Origin: an uncultured Eubacteriales bacterium
Lineage (GTDB): Bacteria > Bacillota > Clostridia > Saccharofermentanales > UBA5734
Assembly: GCA_903835065.1 (NCBI GenBank)
Contig: CAILLO010000028.1
Coordinates: 42,471-106,470, forward strand
Direction: 5' to 3'
DNA: 64,000 bases
The position numbers and the translations under genes were made by a program. This document shows, piece by piece, positions 36,207 through 46,547 of this stretch. Position 1 is the stretch's first letter. Every line of letters starts with the position of its first letter. Under the pieces are notes generated by a model. That model was not told the origin of the DNA. It saw only the letters and a list, made by a program, of their open reading frames with translations, and made no database searches.

Positions 36207-37415
36207 ATGATCTCGAAGAAGATGGCCGACAGTTTCAAGAACTCCTCCCTGATCCGGAAGATGTTCGAGGAGGGCGAGCGCCTCAAGGCGATCCACGGCG
36301 ACGCCAACGTCTACGACTTCAGCCTCGGGAATCCCGACCAGGAGCCGCCCCGCGAAGTGCTCGACGCGCTGAAGGAAGCCGTGAACGGCGACGCGCAGGG
36401 CCTCCACCGCTACATGAACAACGCGGGATACCCGCAGGTTCGCGCCACCGTCGCCGCGAAGCTCTCCCGCCAGTCCGGCGTGGCCGTCCCGCCCGCGAAC
36501 GTCGTGATGACCGTCGGCGCCGCCGGCGCCATGAACTGCGTCTTCAAGACGCTGCTGGATCCGGGAGACGAGGTCGTTGTCCTCGCTCCCTATTTCGTCG
36601 ACTACCTGAACTACGTCGACAACTACGGAGGGCGCCCCGTGGTCGTCCCCTGCGACCGCGAGACCTTCCAGCCGGACGTACCGGGCATCGCCGCCGCGCT
36701 CACGCCGCGCACCAAGGCGATCATCCTCAACTCGCCCAACAACCCGACCGGCGCCGTCTATCCGGAATCCGTGCTGCGCGCGCTCGACGCGGTCCTGCTG
36801 GAGGCCGGCGCCCGCTTCGGCACGACGATCCACGTCGTCTCCGACGAGCCCTATTCCGAGATCGTGTTCGACGGCGCCGTCGTCCCCGCGTCTTTCTCGA
36901 TCTTCCGCAACGGAATCGTCTGCAGTTCCTGGAGCAAGTCCCTCGCCCTGCCCGGCGAGCGGATCGGCTTCGTCGCCGTGCACCCGCAGGACGCCGACGC
37001 GGACCTCCTGCTCAAGGGCATCGTGTACTCCACCCGCGTCCTCGGCTTCATCAACGCGCCGGCGCTGTTCCAGACCGTCGTCGCCAGGGCGATCGACGCG
37101 CGCGTCGACATGGAGAGCTACATCGACCGGATGGACCTGCTGCACCGCGTGCTCGTGGAGAGCGGCTTCACCTGCCGCAAGCCGCAGGGCGCGCTTTATC
37201 TCTTCGCGAAGTCCCCCGAGCCGGACGACCTCGCCTTCGCGGAGAAGGCCAAGGCGCACCGGATCCTGGTCGTTCCGGGCGTCGGCTTCGGTTCGCCCGG
37301 GTTCTTCCGACTCACCTTCTGCGTGGACCGCAGGACGATCGAGTCGTCCCGCGCCGCCTGGGAGGCGCTGGGCGCCGAGTACGGGCTGGCCGCCGTCCGC
37401 TCCGGGAAGCGGTAG
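36207..37415 (+). CDS. PLP-dependent class I/II aminotransferase
   Basis: YDFSLGNPDQEPP, ILNSPNNPTGAVYPES, SSWSKSLALPGERIGF. Confidence 0.95.
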   Translation: MISKKMADSFKNSSLIRKMFEEGERLKAIHGDANVYDFSLGNPDQEPPREVLDALKEAVNGDAQGLHRYMNNAGYPQVRATVAAKLSRQSGVAVPPANVVMTVGAAGAMNCVFKTLLDPGDEVVVLAPYFVDYLNYVDNYGGRPVVVPCDRETFQPDVPGIAAALTPRTKAIILNSPNNPTGAVYPESVLRALDAVLLEAGARFGTTIHVVSDEPYSEIVFDGAVVPASFSIFRNGIVCSSWSKSLALPGERIGFVAVHPQDADADLLLKGIVYSTRVLGFINAPALFQTVVARAIDARVDMESYIDRMDLLHRVLVESGFTCRKPQGALYLFAKSPEPDDLAFAEKAKAHRILVVPGVGFGSPGFFRLTFCVDRRTIESSRAAWEALGAEYGLAAVRSGKR

Positions 37416-37455
37416 GAGCACGCGGGTCCGCCTCCGGAACCCCGGTGGGGCGGAG

Positions 37456-38139
37456 TTAGTCCGCCGGCGTGACGAGGACCAGAAGGGTACCCTTTCCCAC
37501 GTGCAGCAGCACGTCCTCGAGCGGTCCCGCGGGGCGGTTGCTCACGCCCAGCGTGCTGCCGAACTCCAACGCGGCGCTTTCGAGCGGATAGCGCAAGCCC
37601 CTGGCGTCGACGCCCTCGACGGTCGCAGACAGCGGGACCAGGGAAATCGCGAGGCCCGGCGTCGTCCCGCCGTAGTACGATCTGATTTCCGCGCCGCACA
37701 GCCCGTCCGCCTCGGTGCCGCCGCACAGGGGGACCTGCAGGGTCCGCCCGTCGAAGAGGCGTACCTTGACCCCGTCCGCGGCGATCCGGGCGACGAGCAG
37801 CTGGTTCGCGAGCCCATGGTCGGGCCGCGTGCCCAGCGCGCCTGCGACGAGAATCTCGTCGGCTCCCTCTTCCCTCGCCCGTCCGATGGCGAGCTCGGAG
37901 TCGGTGCGGTCCTTGTCCGTCGGATGCCGCTCCGTGGGGACGCCCTCGTTCCGCATCTTCTCGAGCAGGTTCCCGTCGATCGAGTCGAAGTCGCCGACCA
38001 GCAGGTCGGCGGTCCTTCCCAGGGCAGCCAGATGGCGGGCCCCGCCATCGGCGGCCACGACGAAGTCGCAGCCGCGCGCGGCGGCCGCCAGCGCGCCGGT
38101 GTCGGCGAGTCCGCCGCCGAGGAGGACGAGCGCCCTCAC
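37456..38139 (-). CDS. thiN: Thiamine pyrophosphokinase
   Basis: CDFVVAADGGARHLAALGRTADLLVGDFDSI...HPTDKDRTDSELAIGRA. Confidence 0.94.
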   Translation of the reverse strand: MRALVLLGGGLADTGALAAAARGCDFVVAADGGARHLAALGRTADLLVGDFDSIDGNLLEKMRNEGVPTERHPTDKDRTDSELAIGRAREEGADEILVAGALGTRPDHGLANQLLVARIAADGVKVRLFDGRTLQVPLCGGTEADGLCGAEIRSYYGGTTPGLAISLVPLSATVEGVDARGLRYPLESAALEFGSTLGVSNRPAGPLEDVLLHVGKGTLLVLVTPAD

Positions 38140-38146
38140 GTTCCGT

Positions 38147-38845
38147 TCACCGTCCCGTGACGGCGGCGGCGCGAAGCGCCTTCAGGGCGGCCACCGGATC
38201 GGCCGCGGCGAAGACCGAGTTGCCCGCCACGATCGCGTCCACACCGGCCGCGACGACCTCGCGCGCGTTCTTCACGGAGATGCCGCCGTCGATCTCGATG
38301 TAGGCCGATATGCCACGGCGCTCCATCATCCGGTGCAGGGCGGCGACCTTTTCGGTGACGGCCGGGATGTACTGCTGCCCGCCGAATCCGGGGTTGACGC
38401 TCATGAGCAGGACGAGGTCCACGTCGGGCAGGATCTCCTCCACGGCCGAGAGGGGCGTCGCCGGGTTCAGGGAGACGCCGGCGCGCATGCCGAGCGCATG
38501 GATGCTCTGCACGACTCGGTGGAGATGCACGCATGCCTCGACGTGGACCGTCAGCAGGTCGGCGCCGGCTTCCGCGAAGGCCTCGACGAAACGGCCGGGA
38601 TCGGCGACCATCAGGTGCACGTCGAGCGGCAGCGCCGTCCGCCTGCGCAGCGCCTTCACGACGGGCATGCCGATCGTGATGTTGGGGACGAACTGTCCGT
38701 CCATCACGTCCACGTGGATCCAGTCCGCGTCGTGCGACACGCGGTCGACCTCGGCTCCGAGGTCGGCGAAGTCGGCCGAAAGGATCGAGGGAGCCAGGAC
38801 CACGTGTCCGGCGGGAAGTTCGGAGCGGGGGCGGATCGCGGCCAT
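38147..38845 (-). CDS. rpe: Ribulose-phosphate 3-epimerase
   Basis: LAPSILSADFADLGAEVDRV...WIHVDVMDGQFVPNITIG...LVLLMSVNPGFGGQQYIP. Confidence 0.97.
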   Translation of the reverse strand: MAAIRPRSELPAGHVVLAPSILSADFADLGAEVDRVSHDADWIHVDVMDGQFVPNITIGMPVVKALRRRTALPLDVHLMVADPGRFVEAFAEAGADLLTVHVEACVHLHRVVQSIHALGMRAGVSLNPATPLSAVEEILPDVDLVLLMSVNPGFGGQQYIPAVTEKVAALHRMMERRGISAYIEIDGGISVKNAREVVAAGVDAIVAGNSVFAAADPVAALKALRAAAVTGR

Positions 38846-38850
38846 GGGGG

Positions 38851-39807
38851 TCACCTCCTGGATCTTGCGCCCGACGAGGGCGCGGGTCGGTCGTAGGAGT
38901 GGATCAGGTCGACGGCCCGGCGGAAGGCGCGGTACCGTTCGAGTCGTCCGGGGTCCACGGCGCCGTCCGCGAGGCGTGCGTCGATCGCGCAGTCCTTCTC
39001 GCCGATGTGGCGGCACCCCGTGAAGCGGCATTCCCCCTCGATCGCCGCGATCTCGGGAAACCCTTCCAGTACGCCTTGGGCATCGATGCCGGCGTCGGAC
39101 AGCTCCAGCTGGCTGAAACCCGGCGTGTCGGCCAGGAATCCGCCGTTCGGCAGCGGAAACAGTTCGGCGTGGCGGGTCGTGTGCCGGCCGCGGCCGATGC
39201 GGGCGCTCACGTCGCCCGTCGCCATGCGGTCGGAACCCAGCAGGTGGTTCAGCAGCGTCGACTTGCCGACGCCCGACTGACCGGCGAAGGCGACCGTCTT
39301 GTCCTTCAGGAGGTCCAGGAGGTCCTGCGGCGGCGTTCCCGAGGGGAATGCGAAGGTCCAGGTCGGGAAGCCCGCGGCCCGGTAGATCCGGGCGATTTCG
39401 TCCGACCGCTCCTGTCCGAGGTCGCCCTTGCCGATGCAGAGCACCGCGTCGATGCCCGACGCGGCGGCGATGCAGAGCAGCTTGTCGACGAGCGGGAGGT
39501 CGGGTTCGGGCGCGGCCGCCGAGACGACGATCACCAGGAGGTCCAGGTTCGCCATCGCGGGGCGCACGAGCTGGTTGCGCCGGGCGCCGATCGCGTCGAT
39601 CGTGCACGGGACGTCGGGGTCGCCCGACAGGCCCAGCGTCACCCGGTCCCCGGGGAGGGGCGAGTGACCCTCATTGCGGAGGATTCCGCGCGGCTTGGCG
39701 AAGCGCAGGCCTTCGGAAGCGCAGGACACGAGGTACTTGCCGCCGATGCCGCGGAGGATGACGCCCTCGAGCGCCAGGTCTCCGACGACGTCCGCGCGGT
39801 CGGTCAC
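38851..39807 (-). CDS. rsgA: Ribosome small subunit-dependent GTPase A
   Basis: GTG start overlapping kinase stop; VAFAGQSGVGKSTLLNHLLG, GRHTTRHAELF, DTPGFSQLEL, CRFTGCRHIGEKDCAI. Confidence 0.97.
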   Translation of the reverse strand: MTDRADVVGDLALEGVILRGIGGKYLVSCASEGLRFAKPRGILRNEGHSPLPGDRVTLGLSGDPDVPCTIDAIGARRNQLVRPAMANLDLLVIVVSAAAPEPDLPLVDKLLCIAAASGIDAVLCIGKGDLGQERSDEIARIYRAAGFPTWTFAFPSGTPPQDLLDLLKDKTVAFAGQSGVGKSTLLNHLLGSDRMATGDVSARIGRGRHTTRHAELFPLPNGGFLADTPGFSQLELSDAGIDAQGVLEGFPEIAAIEGECRFTGCRHIGEKDCAIDARLADGAVDPGRLERYRAFRRAVDLIHSYDRPAPSSGARSRR

Positions 39808-41642
39808 GGCGTCGTCACTGCAGACGTCGGCAAAGGCGTGGGCGCGGCGGTCGGCGCCGGCGTCTCGGTGGGGGCCGGAGTCGGCGAGAGCGTCGGAGCG
39901 GCGGTCGGCGTCAACGACGTGAAGTAGTCGGCCTGCGTGCCGAACGTGATGCTGACGGAGGTGTTCGCGTCGACCTGGGTGCCCTCGACGGGCAGCACGT
40001 AGACGACGTACTGCTGGTCCGCGGGCAGGCCGACCTCCATGACGGTCGTCAGGCCCAGCGACAGGTTCAGATTCGTCAGGGCCGCGAGGGCGTCGGCTCG
40101 CTTCAAGCCGACCAGCTTGGGAATGGCGACCTTGGTCAGACCGTTGCTGACGTAGACGGTCACCGTACCGCCGACTGCGACATCCTCGCCGGGGCCCGGC
40201 ACGGTCTTGATCACATGGTCCTTCTCGATGTCGGCGCTCATCTCGGTCACGATGTCGATCGTGAGGCCGAGCGTCTGGGTCAGCTCGAGCTCGACGAGAT
40301 TCGCGGTCTGTCCGGTATAATCGCTGAGCTTCAACGTGTCCTTGCCGCTGCTGACCGTCAGCACGATCGTGGAGGCGCCGCCGCGCTTGAGGCGCATGCC
40401 GGCCGAAATCGTCTGCGAGACGACGATGTTGGTCTTGACCGTGTCGGATTGGACGTACTTCAGTTCGTACGTGATCTCGCCCGCGTCGAGCGTCGCCTTC
40501 ACGGCGGCGATGTCCGAGCCGACGTAGTTCTCCACGAGGAAGTCGCCGGAGGTGGTCGGGGTCAGCACGCCGAGGATCCAGTTGTAGCCTCGGTAGCCGC
40601 CGTAGGCCAGACCGGCCAGCAGGACGAGGACGGCGAGGAGCACGAGCGTCACGTCGCGACTGCGGCTGCGGCGTCGGGACGTGATGTTCGATTCGATGTC
40701 GCGGAGGCGGGCGAAGTTGGACTCGTTCCGCATCGGGGCCATCACGGTGGTGTTGCCGCCGAGGTCGGAGCCGCCCTCGACAACGCCGTAGACGCCGTGG
40801 GGGTCGATCATCAGCCCGTCGAGTTCGTCGACCAGCGCGCGCACGTCGGAGTAGCGGTTCTCGGGGTTCTTCTGGATGCACTTGAGGACGATGTTCTCGA
40901 GGCCGGCGGGGATGTCGCGCTCGATCGACGTCGGGAGCGCCGGCGCATCCTGGATGTGCTTGATCGCGATCGAGACCGGGGAATCGCCGTCGAAGGGTAC
41001 CTTGCCGGTCAGCATCTCATAGAGCAGGATCCCGAGCGAGTAGATGTCGGATTTCTCGCCGACGATCGTGCCGCGGGCCTGCTCGGGCGAGAAGTAGTGG
41101 ACGGAGCCGAGCGCGGCGCCGCCGGTCACGGTGATCGTGTTCGCGGTCGCGGCGCGGGCGATGCCGAAGTCGGCGACCTTCGCCGTCATCTCCTTCGTGA
41201 TCAGGATGTTGTGCGGCTTGATGTCGCGGTGGATGATCCCGTTGCGGTGCGCGTGGTCGAGCGCGAGCCCGATCTGGATCGCGAGCGGCACGGCGGTCTC
41301 CCACGGGATCCTGCCCCGCTGCTGGATCAGCTGCTTGAGCGTCACGCCGTCGACGTACTCCATGACGATATAGCGCATCTCGTCATGCTGTCCGACATCC
41401 AGTACCTTCACGATGTTCTGGTGGGAAAGGCTCGAGGCGGCCTGCGCCTCGGTGTCGAAGCGGCGGATGAAGTCCGCGTCGCTCGTCAGCTCCGAGCGCA
41501 GGATCTTGACCGCGACCTGCCGTCCGTTCTCCTGCAGGTCCTCGGCGAGATATACGACGGCCATGCCGCCCTTGCCGATCTGGCGGACGATCCTGTAACG
41601 TTCGCCCAGGGTCATTCCAATCGGGGTCCCGGTCTCGTTCAT
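39804..41642 (-). CDS. prkC: PASTA-domain Ser/Thr protein kinase
   Basis: YRIVRQIGKGGMAVVYLAEDL, IIHRDIKPHNILITKEMTAKVADFGIARA, TM segment, PASTA repeats, P/T-rich C-tail. Confidence 0.97.
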   Translation of the reverse strand: MNETGTPIGMTLGERYRIVRQIGKGGMAVVYLAEDLQENGRQVAVKILRSELTSDADFIRRFDTEAQAASSLSHQNIVKVLDVGQHDEMRYIVMEYVDGVTLKQLIQQRGRIPWETAVPLAIQIGLALDHAHRNGIIHRDIKPHNILITKEMTAKVADFGIARAATANTITVTGGAALGSVHYFSPEQARGTIVGEKSDIYSLGILLYEMLTGKVPFDGDSPVSIAIKHIQDAPALPTSIERDIPAGLENIVLKCIQKNPENRYSDVRALVDELDGLMIDPHGVYGVVEGGSDLGGNTTVMAPMRNESNFARLRDIESNITSRRRSRSRDVTLVLLAVLVLLAGLAYGGYRGYNWILGVLTPTTSGDFLVENYVGSDIAAVKATLDAGEITYELKYVQSDTVKTNIVVSQTISAGMRLKRGGASTIVLTVSSGKDTLKLSDYTGQTANLVELELTQTLGLTIDIVTEMSADIEKDHVIKTVPGPGEDVAVGGTVTVYVSNGLTKVAIPKLVGLKRADALAALTNLNLSLGLTTVMEVGLPADQQYVVYVLPVEGTQVDANTSVSITFGTQADYFTSLTPTAAPTLSPTPAPTETPAPTAAPTPLPTSAVTTP

Positions 41643-41665
41643 TCCTGCTCCTCCAGCCATGTTCC

Positions 41666-42400
41666 CTAGAGATAGATCGCGACGACGGTGACGTTGTCCT
41701 CGCCCCCGCTGCGGTTCGCCAGTTCCACGAGCCGCTGCGCCGCCGCCTCGGGAGTCCGCTCCCTGCGGAGCACCGTCCGGATGTCTTCTTCGTCCGCTTC
41801 ATGGTGCAGGCCATCCGTGCACAGAAGGAAGCGGTCCCCCTTGCCTACGGCGACCGTGAAGCATTCCGGCGTCATGTATTCGGGCACGCCGAGCGCCCGG
41901 GTCAGGACGTTGCGCTTGGGGTGCGTGCGCACATCGTCGGGGTGCAGCGTGCCGGCGTCGATCAGCTCCTGCACGAGCGTATGGTCCACGGTGATGCGCA
42001 TCAGCGCCGGCCCGCGCAGGAGATACGCCCGCGAGTCGCCGACGTGCGCGACGACGACGGCGTCGCGCATCAAGACGGCCAGGGTCAGCGTCGTCCCCAT
42101 GCCGCGGTTCTCTTCGCTCTCGAGGGAACCGAGATAGACCTTCACGTTGGCCTTCTCGACGATCTCCTTCAGCAGGGCGGCGACCTCTTCCGGGTCATCC
42201 TGGCCGTCGAGGGACTCCTCCAGCCTCCGGGACACGTACTCGGCGGCGATCCGGCTCGCGAGCTCGCCCTTGCGGTGCCCGCCCATCCCGTCGGCGACGA
42301 GGAACGCGCACGGCAGGCGCTCGCCGTCCACGACGACGGCGAAACTGTCCTCGTTGTTGGTGCGTATGAGCCCCCTGTCGGTCGCCGTCCCGTATCTCAA
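41666..42400 (-). CDS. PP2C-family Ser/Thr phosphatase
   Basis: TTG start; TDRGLIRTNNEDSF, LVADGMGGHRKGELAS, GDSRAYLLR, CTDGLHHEADEE, SGGEDNVTVVAIYL. Confidence 0.96.
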   Translation of the reverse strand: MRYGTATDRGLIRTNNEDSFAVVVDGERLPCAFLVADGMGGHRKGELASRIAAEYVSRRLEESLDGQDDPEEVAALLKEIVEKANVKVYLGSLESEENRGMGTTLTLAVLMRDAVVVAHVGDSRAYLLRGPALMRITVDHTLVQELIDAGTLHPDDVRTHPKRNVLTRALGVPEYMTPECFTVAVGKGDRFLLCTDGLHHEADEEDIRTVLRRERTPEAAAQRLVELANRSGGEDNVTVVAIYL

Positions 42401-43431
42401 TCCGTCTCCGCCTCTTCCAGCCTGCGCCGCAATTGACCGCAGGCCGCCTCGATGTCGGTCCCCAGCTCCCTGCGGACCGTCGCGTTGATTCCTTCGCCGA
42501 CCAGGATCTCCTGGAAGGTGCGCACGTCCTCGGCGCGGGGCCGCTTGTACTGACCCCCCGCGAACTCGTTCGCCGGAATCAGGTTCACGTGGCATTGGAG
42601 GCCGCGAAGCCTCCGTGCGAGTTCCCGGGCGTGCTCGGGTCTGTCGTTCACGCCCGCGAACAGAGAATATTCGAAGGAAATGCGGCGACCCGTCCGTTCG
42701 ACGTGCCTTCTGCATGCGTCGAGAAGGCGATCGATCGGATAGGTCCGCGCAATCGGCATGAGCCGCCTGCGGATCTCGTCGTTCGGTGCATGCAGCGACA
42801 CGGACAGCGTGACCGGCAGACCTTCTTCGGTAAAGTCTATCATCTGGGGCACGCACCCGCAAGTTGATACGGAGATGTGGCGCATGCCGATTCCAAGGCC
42901 TCTTTCGTCGTTCGCGAGGCGCAGGAAGCGCACAAGATTCGCATAGTTGTCGAACGGTTCGCCGATGCCCATCACGACCACGTTGGAGATGCGGGTCCCG
43001 CAGTCGGCTCCGATCAGGGCCACCTGGGCGAGCATCTCGCCGGACGTGAGGTCCCGCCCGAACCCGGCCCCCGTCGAGGCGCAGAACGTGCAGCCCATGC
43101 GGCATCCGGCCTGCGAGGAGATGCAGACGGAGTAGCCGTGGTGGTATTTCATCAGGACGCTCTCGATGACGTTGCCGTCGTGCAGCCGGTAGACGTACTT
43201 GGTCGTGCCGTCGTCCGCGGAGACGAGGCGGCGCTCCAGGACCAGTCCGTCGAGCCGGAAATCGGCCGAGAGCTTCGCCCGCAGATCCTTCGAGAGGTCG
43301 GTCATCGCGTCGTACGAAGCCACGCCGCGCGCGAGCCACCGGAAGATCTGGGCGGTCCGGTAGGCGGGCTGGCCGTGTTCGTCCATCCATGCGGACAGCT
43401 CGTCGAACGTCGGATCGTAGAGATACATCAT
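42397..43431 (-). CDS. rlmN: 23S rRNA (adenine-2503-C2) methyltransferase, radical SAM
   Basis: GCRMGCTFCASTGAGFGRDLTSGEMLAQ; GIGEPFDNYANLVRFL. Confidence 0.96.
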   Translation of the reverse strand: MMYLYDPTFDELSAWMDEHGQPAYRTAQIFRWLARGVASYDAMTDLSKDLRAKLSADFRLDGLVLERRLVSADDGTTKYVYRLHDGNVIESVLMKYHHGYSVCISSQAGCRMGCTFCASTGAGFGRDLTSGEMLAQVALIGADCGTRISNVVVMGIGEPFDNYANLVRFLRLANDERGLGIGMRHISVSTCGCVPQMIDFTEEGLPVTLSVSLHAPNDEIRRRLMPIARTYPIDRLLDACRRHVERTGRRISFEYSLFAGVNDRPEHARELARRLRGLQCHVNLIPANEFAGGQYKRPRAEDVRTFQEILVGEGINATVRRELGTDIEAACGQLRRRLEEAETD

Positions 43432-44861
43432 GGGCAGGTCCTCCTGAAGCGGGCGATGAAAAATCCGTCGCACCCGTGGCGGTGCGGCAGCAGCTGGAGA
43501 CGGCCGGACGCCGCCTGCGTCCTCGAATCGGGATCGATCACCGCGAGGCGCGGAGGCAGCATCCCATCGAAGGGTTCGGGGACGAACCGCCCTGCCTGCT
43601 CCACCAGGAACGCGTCGACTACGCCGCCGTTCTCCGCCGGGAGGACCGTGCACGTGCTGTAGACCAGCCTCCCGCCGGGCGCGACGCTGTCGGCGGCCGC
43701 CGACAGGATCCGCAGCTGGAGGCCGGGCAGCGCGTCGGCGCGCTCCTCGGTCATGTGGAGGCGGATCTCCGGCTTCTTCGCGAGCAGTCCGATCCCGCTG
43801 CAGGGGACGTCGACGAGCACGACGGCGAACCGCGGCCCGCCGGAGTCCGGTTCAGTGGCGTCGCGGGCTTCGGTCTCGACGTTCCCGCAGCCGAGTCGCG
43901 CGCAGTTGTCGCGGATCAGGCCGAGCCGGCCCTCCTGGGAGTCGCGGGCGACGATCCGCCCCGTCCCTCCCATGAGCTGGGCCAGGTGCGTCGTCTTGCC
44001 GCCCGGCGCCGCGCAGGCGTCGAGCACGGCATCGCCGGCGCGGGGGTCGGCCACGTGCGACACGAGCATCGCGGCCTCGTCCTGCACGAAGAAGAGTCCC
44101 TGGCGGAAGGCGGCCAGGCCCGGGACGGGGTGCCCTTCGAGCGTCAGGGCGAGCGCCTCGTCCATGAACCGCCCGGGTTCCGTCTTCACGCCCTCCGCGG
44201 CGAGCGCGGCGGCCAGCCCGTCGACCGTCGTCCGGCCGAGGTTCGCCCGCACGGTCAGCCGGGGCGTCCTGAGGAAGGCCTCGGCCAGCGGCCCGGCATC
44301 GGTGCCGTACGTCTCGAGCAGGCGGCGGGCCATCCAGACGGGCAGCGACGCGCGCACGGACAATCCTGCAGCCCTCGCGGCGAGCGGCGCGGACGGGTCG
44401 TCCGGGGGAAAGGTCCCTGCGTCGGCGGCGCGCGCGGCGCTGCGGAGCACGGCGTTCACGTAGCCGGCGGCGCCCGCGTTCGCGAAGCGTCGGGCCAGCT
44501 CGACCGACGTGTCGCAGGCCGCGGACGGGGGCACCGACCGTGACCAGAGGAGCTGCCACAGGCCGAGCCGCAGGATCGTCCGGATCCAGGGCTGGAGCTT
44601 CGGGGGCGGCGTGCGGGAGAAGCGGGCGAGCACGGCGTCGATCGAGAGGATCCGGGCGAGCGTGCCGTAGACGGCGGCCGAGGCGAAGGCGCGGTCGCGC
44701 GCGTCCATGGCGCCCGGGAGGCGGGCCTCCGTCGCGGCGAGGTTCGAGTAGGCGCCCTTCTCGAGCACGTCGTACAGGATCCTCGCGGCGGCGGCGCGCG
44801 CGGGGTCCTGGTCCTTGCGGGGAGGGCGGGGGGCGGGATCCGGGCCCGGCTTCCCTTTCAG
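43428..44861 (-). CDS. rsmB: 16S rRNA (cytosine-967-C5) methyltransferase RsmB
   Basis: VLDACAAPGGKTTHLAQLM, VLVDVPCSGIGLLAKKPEIR, LVYSTCTVLPAENGGVVDAFL; N-terminal NusB-like part continues upstream of the first GTG, start probably CTG at 44861. Confidence 0.9.
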   Translation of the reverse strand: MKGKPGPDPAPRPPRKDQDPARAAAARILYDVLEKGAYSNLAATEARLPGAMDARDRAFASAAVYGTLARILSIDAVLARFSRTPPPKLQPWIRTILRLGLWQLLWSRSVPPSAACDTSVELARRFANAGAAGYVNAVLRSAARAADAGTFPPDDPSAPLAARAAGLSVRASLPVWMARRLLETYGTDAGPLAEAFLRTPRLTVRANLGRTTVDGLAAALAAEGVKTEPGRFMDEALALTLEGHPVPGLAAFRQGLFFVQDEAAMLVSHVADPRAGDAVLDACAAPGGKTTHLAQLMGGTGRIVARDSQEGRLGLIRDNCARLGCGNVETEARDATEPDSGGPRFAVVLVDVPCSGIGLLAKKPEIRLHMTEERADALPGLQLRILSAAADSVAPGGRLVYSTCTVLPAENGGVVDAFLVEQAGRFVPEPFDGMLPPRLAVIDPDSRTQAASGRLQLLPHRHGCDGFFIARFRRTCP

Positions 44862-44866
44862 CGGCG

Positions 44867-45598
44867 CTACCTCCGGCTCCGCCCGCCGCGGGCGAGGAGG
44901 ATCAGTCGGGCCATCGAGGCCAGCGCGGCGAGGGCCGACGCGATATAGGTGAAGGCGGCGGCGCGCAGGACCTTCTTCGCGCCGTCGAGTTCGTCGGAGG
45001 AGAGGAGACCCTGCTCCCCGATGATCAGGATCGCGCGACGACTCGCGTCGATCTCCACGGGCAGCGTGACGAGATAGAAGACGACGGCGGCCGCGTAGAG
45101 CAGGATGCCGAGATTGATCATCAGGGTGGAGTTCAGCACGATGCCGAAGATCGCGAGGTAGGGACCCGCCATGCTGCCGATGTTCGCGGCCGGGACGAGG
45201 GCCGAGCGGATCCGGTTCGGAAGGTATCCCTCCGCGTGCTGGATCGCGTGGCCCGCCTCGTGGGCGGCGACGCCGACGGCGGCGATCGAGGCGCTGCCGT
45301 AGGTGGACTGGGACAGGCTGAGCACCTCGTCGCGGGGGTCGTAGTGGTCGGACAGCGTGCCCTGCACCTTCGCGATCCGGACCTGCGCGAGTCCGCGCGA
45401 GGACAGCACGGCGTGCGCGGCGGCCTCTCCGGTCAGTCCGCGGGCGTTCGGGATCTTGTCGTACTTGCTGAACGTGGAGCGGACGAGCCCCTGGGCGACC
45501 AGTCCGAGGAGCAGCGCGGGGACGACGAACACGAGGAAGGACGTGTAGTAGTCGGACAGATTCAGCCCCGAAAGGCTGATGCCGGGCAGATACAGCAT
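44867..45598 (-). CDS. Membrane zinc metallopeptidase (YugP-like)
   Basis: SVSQSTYGSASIAAVGVAAHEAGHAIQHAEGY-like HEAGH site, multi-TM. Confidence 0.92.
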   Translation of the reverse strand: MLYLPGISLSGLNLSDYYTSFLVFVVPALLLGLVAQGLVRSTFSKYDKIPNARGLTGEAAAHAVLSSRGLAQVRIAKVQGTLSDHYDPRDEVLSLSQSTYGSASIAAVGVAAHEAGHAIQHAEGYLPNRIRSALVPAANIGSMAGPYLAIFGIVLNSTLMINLGILLYAAAVVFYLVTLPVEIDASRRAILIIGEQGLLSSDELDGAKKVLRAAAFTYIASALAALASMARLILLARGGRSRR

Positions 45599-45608
45599 GT
45601 CGCGCCTC

Positions 45609-46547
45609 CTAGCTTCCGAACCGGGTTCCGTGCGTGAGGTTGTGGCCGAAGTCGCGGGCCGCCATGCGCCGCCCGGAGTCCGGCTGCAGCTCGAGGACTT
45701 CGATCGTGCCCGTTCCGCAGGCGATCCCGATGCCATCGGCCAGAAGTCCGAGGAAGGCCCCCGGTTCGCCGCGACGGTCCGGGGAAACACCGGGGAGCCT
45801 CGTCCGGTGGATCTTCACGCGAGCGCCGCAGAGGGTCGTGTAGGCGCCCGGCCAGGGCCTCGTGCCCCGGACGAGGTCGTGGACCGCGCGGGCGGAGGCG
45901 TTCCAGTCGATCCGGCCGTCCTCGCGGTCGAGGGGGCGGACCACGGTCGCTTCGGATTCGTCCTGCTTCGAATAGGTCGCGGTGCCCGCGCGGATCCGGT
46001 CGAGCGCCTCGACCAGGGCGGCGGCGCCGAGGCGGGCCAGGTCGCCCGAGAGCTCCTCGGCGTCCATGTCGCCGGAAACGTCCATCGACCGCTGCAGGAT
46101 CACGTCGCCCGTGTCCATCCCGACGTCCATCCGCATGATCGTGACGCCGGCCTCGGAGACCCCGTCGATCAGGCAGCGCTGGATCGGCGAAGCGCCGCGG
46201 TACTTCGGGAGCAGGGACGCGTGGACGTTGAGCGGGGCGACCCGCGGGACGGCGAGCACGCCGGCGGGCAGGATCCGGCCATAGGCGGCAGTCACGAGGA
46301 AGTCGGGCGAAAGCGCGCGCAGCGCCTGCTCGAACTCCGGTGTGCGGACTTTTTCGGGCTGGAGGACGGGAATCCCGTAGGACTCGGCGACGGATTTCAC
46401 CGGGGGCGGAGTCGGGACCTGGTGGCGGCCGGTCGGGCGGTCAGGCTGCGTCACCACGGCGGCGACGTCGCATCCGGCTCCGACCAGGGCTTCGAGGCTG
46501 GGGACCGCGAAGGCGGGCGTCCCCATGAAGACGACGCGGAAGTTCAT
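45609..46547 (-). CDS. fmt: Methionyl-tRNA formyltransferase
   Basis: MNFRVVFMGTPAFAVPSLEALV; VAPLNVHASLLPKYRGASPIQRCLIDG. Confidence 0.97.
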   Translation of the reverse strand: MNFRVVFMGTPAFAVPSLEALVGAGCDVAAVVTQPDRPTGRHQVPTPPPVKSVAESYGIPVLQPEKVRTPEFEQALRALSPDFLVTAAYGRILPAGVLAVPRVAPLNVHASLLPKYRGASPIQRCLIDGVSEAGVTIMRMDVGMDTGDVILQRSMDVSGDMDAEELSGDLARLGAAALVEALDRIRAGTATYSKQDESEATVVRPLDREDGRIDWNASARAVHDLVRGTRPWPGAYTTLCGARVKIHRTRLPGVSPDRRGEPGAFLGLLADGIGIACGTGTIEVLELQPDSGRRMAARDFGHNLTHGTRFGS

